Shown here piece after piece: positions 40,512 to 51,552 of a stretch of 64,000 bases of DNA (position 1 is its first letter; each line of letters opens with the position of its first letter). The notes below the pieces were generated by a model. The model was not told the origin of the DNA. It ran no database searches and saw only the letters and a program-made list of their open reading frames with translations. Both the position numbers and the translations under genes were made by a program. The stretch is from NCBI RefSeq assembly GCF_900638025.1, contig NZ_LR134481.1, positions 1,674,001-1,738,000 on the forward strand. The letters run 5' to 3'. The stretch comes from Haemophilus parainfluenzae. GTDB taxonomy: Bacteria; Pseudomonadota; Gammaproteobacteria; Enterobacterales; Pasteurellaceae.

Positions 40512-40586
40512 AATTTTGACTGCACTTTTACCTTTCTCAAAACGCAAAAATGGCGGGCTTTTGCCCACCACTTCAAATTAGATAAA

Positions 40587-40958
40587 TTATTGCGCTTTTT
40601 CAACGCTAATGACTTCAAGCTCTGCTTTATCAAAAGCTTCATTATCTAATTTACCGTAAACGCGAATTTTATCCTGAGGCCCTACATTTAAGCCATTCCA
40701 AACACGGTTTTTAATTTCTAATTTGATTTGGCCAGTACCATCAGTGAAAAGATATTCATCACCATCAACTTGTTGAGTGATTTTACCAACTAAGCTAATC
40801 ATTGAGTCATCTTTTGCAGATAATGCTTGTTTAACAGTTAGTTGTTGACCTTGGTTACCACCTTGGAAACCACTTTGTGCATTATTACCAGTAAAACCAG
40901 CAAATGCTGCTGAAGTAGATAAAGCTAAAAGGGTTGCTAAAGCAAATTTTTTCATCAT
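40587..40958 (-). CDS. ygiW: YgiW/BOF-family periplasmic OB-fold protein
   Basis: A 123-residue protein with a signal peptide (residues 1-21, ending AAFA) and a BOF domain. The domain begins after a Gln/Gly-rich segment and includes SLVGKITQQVDGDEYLFTDGTG and the C-terminal KAELEVISVE. These OB-fold proteins are stress-associated periplasmic proteins. It is the first gene of ygiW-RR-HK, the same order as in H. influenzae and E. coli. Confidence 0.88.
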   Translation of the reverse strand: MMKKFALATLLALSTSAAFAGFTGNNAQSGFQGGNQGQQLTVKQALSAKDDSMISLVGKITQQVDGDEYLFTDGTGQIKLEIKNRVWNGLNVGPQDKIRVYGKLDNEAFDKAELEVISVEKAQ

Positions 40959-41054
40959 GTTCTCCTAAATAGAATTAAGCATAAATTAATCATGTTGCAA
41001 AGCGAAGGATTATCCTCATTGCCGCCTTGTTGATGCTTATTAAACACAACAAAT

Positions 41055-41080
41055 CTTAATGAAATCTTAAGCAACCTTAA
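41055..41080. promoter_or_regulatory. Three CTTAA direct repeats upstream of ygiW
   Basis: CTTAA occurs at 41055-41059, 41066-41070 and 41076-41080, spaced 11 and 10 bp apart, about one helical turn. PmrA/QseB-type response regulators bind tandem (C/T)TTAA half-sites with this spacing. The site lies about 100-120 bp upstream of the ygiW start, so autoregulation is likely. Confidence 0.65.
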
Positions 41081-41100
41081 GATTTTTAAAATTTTTAAAA

Positions 41101-41787
41101 TTACCAACAAAATCGTTCATTAACTAAGTTATTTTGGCGTTCTTTTTCCCATTTTGCTTTATTTTCAGGATGAGCAAAATAGCGATCTTGCTCAACTAAA
41201 CGAGTATCAAGTTTTGCTTCAGCTTCTTTTAACGCTTGTTTTCTATCTTGATATTTGCTTGGTAATTGAGGTAAAAACACCACCTGATACGCATGATTTT
41301 TAGCCCAGTCAATCGCATCTTGCGCCGCCTTGTGTTGCTTATTCAAATCACAGAACGCATACGGATTAACATGCTGTCCCACTAATTGCCCAAATGCTGT
41401 GTTATTCGATACTGTTAATTTATCTAAATCCAACACATATAAAGCGGTGATTAAACGATTTTGCCCACGATAAAACCACTTTACCGCTTCATCTCGTAGG
41501 CCAAAATCATAAGCACGAGCAGAAAGTGCAAACATTGTCATCGGAGAAACAAAATCCACTTTTTTCTCAATAATATTGACCGCACTTTCAAAATCTTTTT
41601 GTGTATTTTTCAGTAATAACGCATCAATATCTTTGTTCACATTAATCTGTTCAAGTCGCCCATCTCTTGCATCGTAATAAGGCTTTACATACATATCAAT
41701 ATGCTTAACCGGCTCTTTTGAAATGGTGCTACAAGCCGTTAATAAAAGTGCGGTTGAAATCCACGTTAATTTTAGAAAGGTTCGCAT
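41101..41787 (-). CDS. Predicted lipoprotein of unknown function
   Basis: A 228-residue protein with a lipoprotein signal (MRTFLKLTWISTALLLTACS; lipidated Cys19). The mature part is helical, with FALSARAYDFGLRDEAVKWFYRGQNRL resembling a single TPR/Sel1-like helical pair, and a charged C-terminal region (EAEAKLDTRLVEQDRYFAHPENKAKWEKER). I do not recognise a named family. Uptake words lie inside the gene near 41579 and 41747. It is divergent from the ferredoxin gene. Confidence 0.7.
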   Translation of the reverse strand: MRTFLKLTWISTALLLTACSTISKEPVKHIDMYVKPYYDARDGRLEQINVNKDIDALLLKNTQKDFESAVNIIEKKVDFVSPMTMFALSARAYDFGLRDEAVKWFYRGQNRLITALYVLDLDKLTVSNNTAFGQLVGQHVNPYAFCDLNKQHKAAQDAIDWAKNHAYQVVFLPQLPSKYQDRKQALKEAEAKLDTRLVEQDRYFAHPENKAKWEKERQNNLVNERFCW

Positions 41788-41893
41788 GGTCTTCCCTTAT
41801 GATGAATATTAGCTCGCTATATTACAACAAAAGAGCCGTGAGTTTTACTTCTCTTTCTTCTATAATGAGCAAAATTTTGTTTTATTTTGTTTC

Positions 41894-43585
<1,692 letters not shown>

Positions 43586-43592
<7 letters not shown>

Positions 43593-44080
43593 GGTAAGCC
43601 TACAATACGTAGTATCACGATCACGATAACCGCATAAACTGCCGCTAAAACGTCATCCACCATAATCCCAAAACCGCTTTCCAGTTTTTGGTCAAAATAA
43701 CGGATGGGATAAGGTTTTAAAATATCGAAGAAACGGAAAAGCACAAAGGCAATGACAATCCAAGGTAAAGATAAAGTTGGAATCGCGGCTAACACGATAA
43801 ATACCCCAACAAATTCATCCCAAACAATGGAACCGTGATCATGAACGCCCATATCATCTGCGGTTTTTTGGCATAGATAACAGCCAAGAGCAAAGCAAAG
43901 TGCAGTCAAAATTAGGAAGATTTTTAGTCCAAGACAAGCTAATAATGCCGAACCTAAAATCGTTCCAGCTAAACTTCCCCATGTGCCCGGAGCAGGACGA
44001 ATGAGTCCTGAACCAAAACCTAATGCAAGTAAATGAACTGGATTTTTTAAGCTAACTTTATCAAGAGGTGAACTATTCAT
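43586..44080 (-). CDS. pgpA: Phosphatidylglycerophosphatase A
   Basis: A 164-residue membrane enzyme with the PgpA motif GSGLIRPAPGTWGSLAG, the metal-binding HDHGSIVWDEFVG and a C-terminal MVDDVLAAVYA. It dephosphorylates PGP to phosphatidylglycerol. It shares one base with the thiL stop, the usual thiL-pgpA arrangement. Confidence 0.95.
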
Positions 44081-45060
44081 TATTTATCCTTAAAATGATC
44101 GAAGCCAGATGGTGCTTGATAATTGATTACACATCCATCTTTTAAAAAAGTAATCGGATTGCTATTTTGCGGAACGATTTTTCCGATACAAGAACAAGGT
44201 ACATTCAACGATTGAGATAACTTCTCAATCTCAGATTTTTTATTTGCGGGAATCGTAAAGCAAAGCTCATAATCTTCCCCACCACTTAATGCAAACGCTT
44301 CTGCTTTTTCTAAGCTATATGTTTTTTTGAGTGATGTAGATAAAGGTAAGAAGGATAAATCAATCTCCGCAGAACATTGGCTTCTCGTTAAAATATGTCC
44401 TAAATCAGCGACAAGACCATCTGAAATATCAATGCATGAATGCGCTACATTCACTAATGCTTGGCCTAATTCAACCCGTGGTGTTGGGTGAAAATGGCGT
44501 TTTACTAAAAATTCACTATCAAAATCGACCGCACTTTTACCTTGTAAGATCCAATTTAAACCCGCCGCGCTATCACCTAACGTGCCAGATACATAAATTA
44601 AATCGCCAACCTTCGCATTATGTCGGAATAAAGCCTTTCCTTTTGGTACGAAACCTTGCGCCGTAATGGTGACAGAAAGTGGGCCTTTCGTTGTATCGCC
44701 ACCAATTAACGTCACATCGTATTGATTTAATGTATCAAACAGACTTTGACTAAATTGGCTTAGCCAGTTTTCATCAACTTCAGGTAATGTCAGTGCAAGC
44801 GAAATCCAAGCAGGTTTAGCGCCCATAGCAGCTAAATCACTTAGATTTGTCGCGATAGCTTTATACGCTAAATCTTGGGGAAAAATAGAAGATAAAAAAT
44901 GCGTACCCTCGACCATTGTATCAGTGGTGATCGCAAGCTGATAGCCTTCTGGAATATGAGTGATCGCACAATCATCCCCAATACTGAAATCAACAAAGTG
45001 TTGATTGCCTTGTTGTATTGAGAAATATCGCCCTATAAGATCAAATTCACCTGTACTCAT
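44080..45060 (-). CDS. thiL: Thiamine-monophosphate kinase
   Basis: A 326-residue kinase making thiamine pyrophosphate. Motifs are GDDCAITHIPEGYQLAITTDT, NLSDLAAMGAKPAW, LIGGDTTKGP and DISDGLVADLGHIL. It lies 57 nt after nusB. No THI-box riboswitch was seen upstream. Confidence 0.95.
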   Translation of the reverse strand: MSTGEFDLIGRYFSIQQGNQHFVDFSIGDDCAITHIPEGYQLAITTDTMVEGTHFLSSIFPQDLAYKAIATNLSDLAAMGAKPAWISLALTLPEVDENWLSQFSQSLFDTLNQYDVTLIGGDTTKGPLSVTITAQGFVPKGKALFRHNAKVGDLIYVSGTLGDSAAGLNWILQGKSAVDFDSEFLVKRHFHPTPRVELGQALVNVAHSCIDISDGLVADLGHILTRSQCSAEIDLSFLPLSTSLKKTYSLEKAEAFALSGGEDYELCFTIPANKKSEIEKLSQSLNVPCSCIGKIVPQNSNPITFLKDGCVINYQAPSGFDHFKDK

Positions 45061-45117
45061 TTTATCTGCACACCAAAAAACAAAGGGCAGACATTTGTCT
45101 ACCCTACATTTGAATAA

Positions 45118-45555
45118 TTATTTGCGACCTAATGCAGGAGCGACTTTATCCAATACACCGTTAATGTATTTATGGCTTTCATCTGCACCAAACACTTTCG
45201 CCACTTCAATTGCCTCATTAATCGCCACTTTATACGGTACATCTAGCTCAAATTGAAGTTCATAAACTGCTAAACGTAAAATCGCTTTTTCAATCGGATC
45301 TAATTCATCCAATGCGCGATCTAAATAATGGCTCATTGAAAAATCAACGGCTTCTACATTCGCAACGGTTTGACGGAAAAGGCGGCTAAAATAAGGTTTA
45401 TCCACACCTTTTAAATCTTGATCCACAACGAAAGTGAGTTCCACTTGTTCTGGCGCATTACCAGAAATCGCCCAAGAATATAATGCTTGAACCGCACATT
45501 CTCTCGCTCTACGACGTGGCGATACTTTTTTTACAGGTTCTTTTTTCTCTGTCAT
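45118..45555 (-). CDS. nusB: Transcription antitermination factor NusB
   Basis: A 145-residue all-helical protein with the conserved [17 protein letters not shown] start and the C-terminal [18 protein letters not shown]. With NusE (S10) it forms the boxA-binding antitermination complex on rRNA operons. It starts 5 nt after ribH. Confidence 0.95.
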   Translation of the reverse strand: MTEKKEPVKKVSPRRRARECAVQALYSWAISGNAPEQVELTFVVDQDLKGVDKPYFSRLFRQTVANVEAVDFSMSHYLDRALDELDPIEKAILRLAVYELQFELDVPYKVAINEAIEVAKVFGADESHKYINGVLDKVAPALGRK

Positions 45556-45560
45556 TTGAA

Positions 45561-46034
45561 TTATGCCGCATCAATTTGTTGTAAAAGATTCACCATTTCA
45601 AGCGCAGTTAATGCAGCTTCTGCACCTTTATTACCTGCTTTAGTACCTGCACGCTCGATAGCTTGTTCAATGTTTTCAGTGGTTAAAACACCGAATGCTA
45701 CTGGGATTTCAGCTTGCATTGCGACTTGACCTAAACCGCTGCTTGCTTCGCCAGCCACATATTCAAAGTGAGCTGTACCACCACGGATTACTGTACCCAA
45801 TGCTACAATCGCATCAAATTTTTTGCTTTCAGCTAAACGACGTGCTACTAATGGAAGTTCATACGCACCTGGTGCTCGAACGATTGTAATATTCTCATCT
45901 TTCACTTGGCCGATACGTTTTAATGCATCTACCGCACCTTCTAATAAACTTTCATTAATAAAACTGTTAAAACGAGCAATCACTACTGCGATTTTAGCAT
46001 TTGGCGCAGCTACCGCACCTTCTAAAACTTTCAT
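45561..46034 (-). CDS. ribH: 6,7-dimethyl-8-ribityllumazine synthase
   Basis: A 157-residue riboflavin enzyme with the substrate-binding motifs [28 protein letters not shown] and the glycine-rich [19 protein letters not shown]. It is the first gene of ribH-nusB-thiL-pgpA. No FMN riboswitch was seen upstream. Confidence 0.96.
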   Translation of the reverse strand: MKVLEGAVAAPNAKIAVVIARFNSFINESLLEGAVDALKRIGQVKDENITIVRAPGAYELPLVARRLAESKKFDAIVALGTVIRGGTAHFEYVAGEASSGLGQVAMQAEIPVAFGVLTTENIEQAIERAGTKAGNKGAEAALTALEMVNLLQQIDAA

Positions 46035-46083
46035 ACTTTTTCCTAATCTGAATGAACAATAAATTTGACGGTGGATTTTAGCA

Positions 46084-46121
46084 TAAAAAGAAACCCTGTG
46101 GAAATAATCCGACAGGGTTTT
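46084..46121 (-). terminator. Terminator at the end of the glycogen operon
   Basis: AAACCCTGT (46091-46099) and ACAGGGTTT (46112-46120) pair perfectly. On the minus strand the stem is followed by CTTTTT. It lies 20 nt past the glgP stop and just upstream of ribH. Confidence 0.8.
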
Positions 46122-46139
46122 CTATGAGTGGAAAAGAAC

Positions 46140-48605
46140 TTACTTCTCGAGTTTTAACGGCTCAATTTTCCAAATATTTTTCGCATATTCAAGAATCGTA
46201 CGGTCTGATGAGAAGAAGCCCATGTTCACTATATTTTGAATCGTGCTTGCAATCCATACATCACGATCTTGATATTTTTTATCTACCGCTTTTTGCGCTT
46301 TCACATAACTGCGAAAATCAGCAAAAGATTGATAATAATCGTGGTATTGTAAACCTTGAATGAGAGAGTGATAACGGTTCGGTTCTTCTGGTGAGAAATC
46401 ACCACGAATGATTTGATCAATGACTTCGCGTAACTGCTCGTCATTTTGATAATAATCAAACGGACGATAACCTTCGCGACGTAATGCATCCACTTGTTCA
46501 ACCGTATTACCAAAGATAAAGATGTGGTCTTCACCAACATTATCTAAAATCTCAACGTTCGCACCATCAAGTGTACCCAATGTTAACGCACCATTTAAGG
46601 CAAATTTCATGTTACTGGTACCTGATGCTTCTGTTCCTGCAAGAGAGATTTGCTCAGAAATATCTGCTGCTGGAATGATTAATTGTGCAAGACTTACGCT
46701 GTAGTTCGGGATAAATACAACTTTTAAACGACCTTTTAAGCGCTCATCGTTATTGATGACATTCGCGACATCGTTAATTAAACGAATGGTTTGTTTTGCC
46801 GCATAGTAAGCTGAAGCTGCTTTACCCGCTAAAATAAATACGCGTGGCTGCCAATCTTTTTCTGGGTGTGCCAACATTTCGTTGTAACGAGCAATAATGT
46901 GTAACACATTAAGCATTTGACGTTTGTATTCGTGAATACGTTTTACTTGAACGTCAAATAATGCATGCGGATCTAAATCGATGTTAAGTGTTTTCTTCAC
47001 ATATTCTGCTAATTTCACTTTGTTATCGTATTTGATATCTGCAACAGCACGCTTAAATTCACCTTTATCTGTAAACGCTTTAAGTTTTTCAATTTGGCTT
47101 AAATCGCAACGCCATTCAGAACCAATATATTGATCAAATAAAGCCGCTAATTTCGGATTTGCTACCGCAAGCCAACGACGTGGTGTAATACCGTTTGTCA
47201 CATTGGTGAAACGTTCCGGATAGATACGTGCAAAATCAGCAAAAGTAGAAGAAACCATAAGATCTGAGTGAATTGCTGCGACACCGTTCACTTTATGTGA
47301 ACCGACAACAGACAACCAGCCCATGCGCACTTTACGTTGATATCCTTCTTCGATCAGTGAAACGCGACGGATAAAGTCCATATCAGTCGTGACATAAGTT
47401 TTCACATACTCTAGGAAATGATCATTAATTTCAAAAATCATTTGTAAATGACGCGGTAAGATTTTCGCCATCATTTCTACCGGCCAGGTTTCTAATGCTT
47501 CTGACATTAAAGTATGGCAAGTATAAGAGAAGATACGACGAGTCACATCCCAAGCGTGTTGCCATGAATAACCGTGTAAATCGATTAAAATACGCATTAA
47601 CTCTGGAATGGCTAATGCAGGATGGGTATCATTCAAGTGAATCGCCACTTTATCAGCAAGATTATCCAATGTACCATGTATTCTAAAATGACGATGGAGA
47701 ATATCTTGTAAAGACGCTGATACTAAGAAGTACTCTTGACGTAAACGCAACTCACGGCCATTCCAAGTAGAATCATCCGGATAAAGGACACGAGAAAGGT
47801 TTTGGTTAGCTGAACGCGTTGCAACTGCTGCTAAGTGATCACCACGGTTAAACTCGGCTAAATCAAACACCTCACCACCATGCGCAGACCATAAACGTAA
47901 GGTTGATGCCGAGTCATTTTTATAACCGGGGATCATTTGGTCGTATGCAAGTGCGGTCACTTTTTCATCTGGATTCCAAATACATTTTTTGCCTTCAAAA
48001 TAAATGTGACCACCAAAATCAATACTAAAACGTTTTGATGGACGCATAAATTCCCAAGGTGCGCCTTTTTCTAACCAATCATCAGGGCGCTCAACTTGTT
48101 GGCCATTTTCAATTTTTTGACGGAACATACCGTATTCATAGCGAATACCGTACCCCATTGCTGGAATCGCTAACGTTGCCAGTGAGTCCATAAAACAAGC
48201 AGCAAGACGACCTAAACCACCATTACCTAAACCAGGATCCACTTCTTTTTCAATAATCTCTTCTAAATCAACATTTAATTCAGCCAAGGCTTTTTGTGCC
48301 ACATCATAAATGTCTTCTGCGATCATCGCATTAGAAAGTGTACGGCCGATTAAAAATTCCATAGAAAAATAATAAACACGGCGAGTTTCTTCTGCACGAG
48401 ATTGGCGTGCAGTCGTAATCCAACCTTCTGTCACTAAATCACGCACCGCATGGAGAGTTGCATTGAGCCAGTCACGTTGACTCGCCTCTTTTGGTGAACG
48501 ACCAATTAAGAAAATTAATTTATAAACAATTGCTTTTTTCATGCCTTCAATATCAAGACTTGGTCGATTGTAGAGAAATGGCGAATCAAAATTATCCATG
48601 ATCAT
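46140..48605 (-). CDS. glgP: Glycogen phosphorylase
   Basis: A protein of about 821 residues that releases glucose-1-phosphate from glycogen. The PLP site is [20 protein letters not shown], and [20 protein letters not shown] is the phosphorylase glycine-rich motif. The ATG at 48605 ([10 protein letters not shown]) is preferred because GAGG lies 11 nt upstream; the longer frame begins before that Shine-Dalgarno. It is the last gene of glgBXCAP. Confidence 0.95.
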   Translation of the reverse strand: MIMDNFDSPFLYNRPSLDIEGMKKAIVYKLIFLIGRSPKEASQRDWLNATLHAVRDLVTEGWITTARQSRAEETRRVYYFSMEFLIGRTLSNAMIAEDIYDVAQKALAELNVDLEEIIEKEVDPGLGNGGLGRLAACFMDSLATLAIPAMGYGIRYEYGMFRQKIENGQQVERPDDWLEKGAPWEFMRPSKRFSIDFGGHIYFEGKKCIWNPDEKVTALAYDQMIPGYKNDSASTLRLWSAHGGEVFDLAEFNRGDHLAAVATRSANQNLSRVLYPDDSTWNGRELRLRQEYFLVSASLQDILHRHFRIHGTLDNLADKVAIHLNDTHPALAIPELMRILIDLHGYSWQHAWDVTRRIFSYTCHTLMSEALETWPVEMMAKILPRHLQMIFEINDHFLEYVKTYVTTDMDFIRRVSLIEEGYQRKVRMGWLSVVGSHKVNGVAAIHSDLMVSSTFADFARIYPERFTNVTNGITPRRWLAVANPKLAALFDQYIGSEWRCDLSQIEKLKAFTDKGEFKRAVADIKYDNKVKLAEYVKKTLNIDLDPHALFDVQVKRIHEYKRQMLNVLHIIARYNEMLAHPEKDWQPRVFILAGKAASAYYAAKQTIRLINDVANVINNDERLKGRLKVVFIPNYSVSLAQLIIPAADISEQISLAGTEASGTSNMKFALNGALTLGTLDGANVEILDNVGEDHIFIFGNTVEQVDALRREGYRPFDYYQNDEQLREVIDQIIRGDFSPEEPNRYHSLIQGLQYHDYYQSFADFRSYVKAQKAVDKKYQDRDVWIASTIQNIVNMGFFSSDRTILEYAKNIWKIEPLKLEK

Positions 48606-48671
48606 AGAAAGTAAAACCTCAATAAAAAATCGCACAAATTTTAAGCTTTTTTATGAAAAAAACAACAAAAA

Positions 48672-48706
48672 TTCCCCCTTCAAAGGCGATTATTTTGAAG
48701 AGGGAG
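48672..48706 (-). terminator. Hairpin between glgA and glgP
   Basis: On the minus strand CCCTCTTCAAA pairs with TTTGAAGGGGG (with a G-T pair) and runs into AATTTTTG. Plus-strand arms are about 48674-48684 and 48694-48704. It may reduce read-through from glgA into glgP. Confidence 0.55.
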
Positions 48707-48719
48707 TCAATCCATTGAA

Positions 48720-50159
48720 TTATGCATTTAAAATGCCTAAATAGAGCTGCTCATATTGAGTGGCTGCATTTTTCCAACTAAAATCCTGTGCCATGGCATT
48801 ATTACGAATCCTCGCCCAAACACGTTGTTTTTGCCACAAGGCAAAGGAATGCTGAATTGCACTTCGTAAATCATCAGCTTCGGCTTTCTGGAATACAAAA
48901 CCTGTTGCGGTACTCGCTTCAATGGTTTCACTTGTACAGTTTGTGACTGTATCCGCTAATCCTCCTGTCGCACGAACAAGCGGCAATGTGCCATATTGCA
49001 ATCCATACAATTGAGTTAATCCACAAGGCTCAAAACGGCTTGGTACTAAAATCACATCACCGCCTGCAACCATTAAATGTGAAAGTGCTTCGTCATAACC
49101 AATTTTTACTGAGATATTTTCTGGGTAACGTTGTGCTAATTGACAAATTCCCTCTTCCAAATGTTTAGCACCAGAACCGAGAATCGCTAATTGACCACCT
49201 TGTTTCACAATTTCATCCGCTGTCGCAATCAATAAATCCACGCCTTTTTGTTCCGTTAAGCGAGTCACCATCACAAATAAGAGTGCATCTGGCTGTTGTG
49301 GTAAATTGAAATAAGCTTGTAAATCAGCTTTATTTTTCTTCTTGCCCGCAATGGATTTCAATTTGTAATGATGCTGAATATAAGCATCACAACTTGGATG
49401 CCAAATTTCTTGATCTACGCCATTTAAAATCCCCACCAACTTGCCAGCTTCACGTAAACCCGTTAATAAGCCTTGCAACCCATAAGCAAAATCTGGTGTG
49501 GTAATTTCTTTCGCATAAGTAGGACTAACGGCTGTCACCATATCAGAATAATAAAGCCCCGCTTTCAAATAGGAGATTTGACCAAATAACTCTAAACCAT
49601 TAACATGAAACATCCCTTCTGGTAAGCCAATCTCATGTAAATGATGATGTGCAAATTGTCCTTGATAAGCTAGGTTATGAATCGTAAATACCGATTTTGC
49701 AGGGCGACCTTTATTAAAGAGATAAGCGGCAGCTAAACCTGCGTGCCAATCGTGCGCATGCACCACTTCAGCTCGCCACCAACTATCTAAGCCTGTCGCA
49801 AGTTCTGCGCCCACCCAGCCTAATAAAGCAAAACGCTTATAGTTATCGGCATAATCATTGTAATCGGTATCATGATAAGGATTCCCTTCTCGCCAATAAA
49901 GATGTGGCGCATCAATCAGATAAATCCCTACCCCATTGTATTCGCCATAACGCAATACAACATGACCAGCAAAATTGTCAAATTCTGTCACGACATGTGT
50001 GTTCTCAATACCCGCTGAAATTTTTGGATAAGCTGGCAATAAAATACGCGTATCAATACCAATTTCTTTTTGAGCAAAAGGTAATGCCCCTAAAACATCG
50101 GCAAGTCCACCGGTTTTGAGTAAGGGATACAGCTCCGAGCAAACATGTAAAACTCTCAT
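48720..50159 (-). CDS. glgA: Glycogen synthase
   Basis: A 479-residue glycosyltransferase (GT5) using ADP-glucose. The ADP-glucose motif KTGGLADVLGALP is at residue 16. TIHNLAYQG and PSRFEPCGLTQLYGLQYGTLP are further signatures. It follows glgC with a hairpin in the 94-nt gap. Confidence 0.96.
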   Translation of the reverse strand: MRVLHVCSELYPLLKTGGLADVLGALPFAQKEIGIDTRILLPAYPKISAGIENTHVVTEFDNFAGHVVLRYGEYNGVGIYLIDAPHLYWREGNPYHDTDYNDYADNYKRFALLGWVGAELATGLDSWWRAEVVHAHDWHAGLAAAYLFNKGRPAKSVFTIHNLAYQGQFAHHHLHEIGLPEGMFHVNGLELFGQISYLKAGLYYSDMVTAVSPTYAKEITTPDFAYGLQGLLTGLREAGKLVGILNGVDQEIWHPSCDAYIQHHYKLKSIAGKKKNKADLQAYFNLPQQPDALLFVMVTRLTEQKGVDLLIATADEIVKQGGQLAILGSGAKHLEEGICQLAQRYPENISVKIGYDEALSHLMVAGGDVILVPSRFEPCGLTQLYGLQYGTLPLVRATGGLADTVTNCTSETIEASTATGFVFQKAEADDLRSAIQHSFALWQKQRVWARIRNNAMAQDFSWKNAATQYEQLYLGILNA

Positions 50160-50180
50160 AATGTTCCTTTTATAGTTAAA

Positions 50181-50208
50181 ATTGTGCTGTCATTGATAAC
50201 AGCACAAT
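50181..50208. terminator. Stem-loop between glgC and glgA
   Basis: ATTGTGCTGT (50181-50190) pairs perfectly with ACAGCACAAT (50199-50208). On the minus strand only four Ts follow; the better T tail is on the plus strand. It may be a partial terminator or an RNA-stabilising stem. Confidence 0.5.
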
Positions 50209-50253
50209 CTTTTTAATTTAATTCAATAAAATACTGTCAAAATTAACCGCACT

Positions 50254-51552
50254 TTAGTCCAAATGTTCTTCATTAGTGACTTCTTCGCCTTGCAATTTTT
50301 TCAACATTGCTGATGTAACAAGTACAACCTTACCGGTAGAACTTACACGGAAACGTTTACTATCTAGGGCTTTATCCACACCAATTTCCATGCTATCTGG
50401 AATAATACAATGGCGATCAATAATACAATCTTTCAACGTACAATTTTTACCAATTTGTACTTGTGGTAACACAACACAGTGATCAACAGAAGATCCTTCA
50501 TCAATTTTGATTCTATCAAACAACACAGAATTACTAATAGATGCATCAGTAATGACACAGCCACCACCGATAAGCGAGTTATCCACCGGTTTGACATTCA
50601 CATTTTTATAGAAGAATTTAGATGGATAAGCTTGTACTGGATTACCACGAATTGGCCAGCTTTGATCGTAAATATCTAATTGTGGATTTTCTGAAACTAA
50701 GTCGATATTAGATTGCCAGAAGCTATCAAGCGTACCTACATCACGCCAGTAAATTTCGCCTTCAGTGTTACGTCCCATACAAGAACGGCTGAATGGATGC
50801 GCATAAAGCACACCTTCTTCTAAGCATTTTGGTAACACATCTTTACCAAAGTCATGTGATGTACAAGGTGTATTCACTTCTCTATCTAGCATTTTATAAA
50901 GATATTCAGCATCAAAGACATAAATACCCATAGACGCTAATGAAGTATCTGGTTTACCAACCATCGCAGGAGGATCTTTCGGTTTTTCAACGAAGGCTTT
51001 CACTTTAAGATTTTCGTTTACTGCCATGACGCCAAATTCACTGGCTTCAGAACGAGGCACTTCAATACAACCCACCGTACATTTTGCACCGCTTTTCACG
51101 TGATCCATTAACATCACGCTGTAATCTTGTTTATAGATATGATCACCAGCAAGAATTAAAATATATTTTGGGCGGTAGTGATTGCGAATAATCGCCATAT
51201 TTTGATAAACCGCATCCGCTGTACCACGGTACCAAGTTGAATCATCAATTTGTTGACGAGCAGGTAGCATATCAACGAATTCACCACGCTCTTGCGGTAA
51301 AAATGACCAGCCAGTTTGTAAATGACGTAATAAGGAGTGAGCGGCATACTGGGTCACGACACCAATGCGATTCAGACCTGAGTTAATACAGTTGGAAAGC
51401 GCAAAATCAATAATGCGACGATTACCGCCAAAATATAACGCAGGTTTAGCACGTTTATCGGTTAATTCATGTAAACGGGAACCACGACCACCAGCCAAAA
51501 TAAGCACTAAAGTATCTTTAACTAATTCATATTTATTAAGATCACTTTTCAT
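50254..51552 (-). CDS. glgC: Glucose-1-phosphate adenylyltransferase
   Basis: A 432-residue ADP-glucose pyrophosphorylase, the committed step of glycogen synthesis. Motifs are LVLILAGGRGSRLHELTDKRAKPA, EKPKDPP and a C-terminal left-handed beta helix. The ATG at 51552 (MKSDLNKYEL) follows GGAG by 7 nt and overlaps the glgX end by 11 nt; the longer frame lies inside glgX. Confidence 0.95.
   Translation of the reverse strand: MKSDLNKYELVKDTLVLILAGGRGSRLHELTDKRAKPALYFGGNRRIIDFALSNCINSGLNRIGVVTQYAAHSLLRHLQTGWSFLPQERGEFVDMLPARQQIDDSTWYRGTADAVYQNMAIIRNHYRPKYILILAGDHIYKQDYSVMLMDHVKSGAKCTVGCIEVPRSEASEFGVMAVNENLKVKAFVEKPKDPPAMVGKPDTSLASMGIYVFDAEYLYKMLDREVNTPCTSHDFGKDVLPKCLEEGVLYAHPFSRSCMGRNTEGEIYWRDVGTLDSFWQSNIDLVSENPQLDIYDQSWPIRGNPVQAYPSKFFYKNVNVKPVDNSLIGGGCVITDASISNSVLFDRIKIDEGSSVDHCVVLPQVQIGKNCTLKDCIIDRHCIIPDSMEIGVDKALDSKRFRVSSTGKVVLVTSAMLKKLQGEEVTNEEHLD

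Noticed and set aside
45061..46139. FMN or TPP riboswitch near ribH or thiL
   Set aside because: The gaps are too short or lack the conserved riboswitch cores; only a terminator was visible upstream of ribH.
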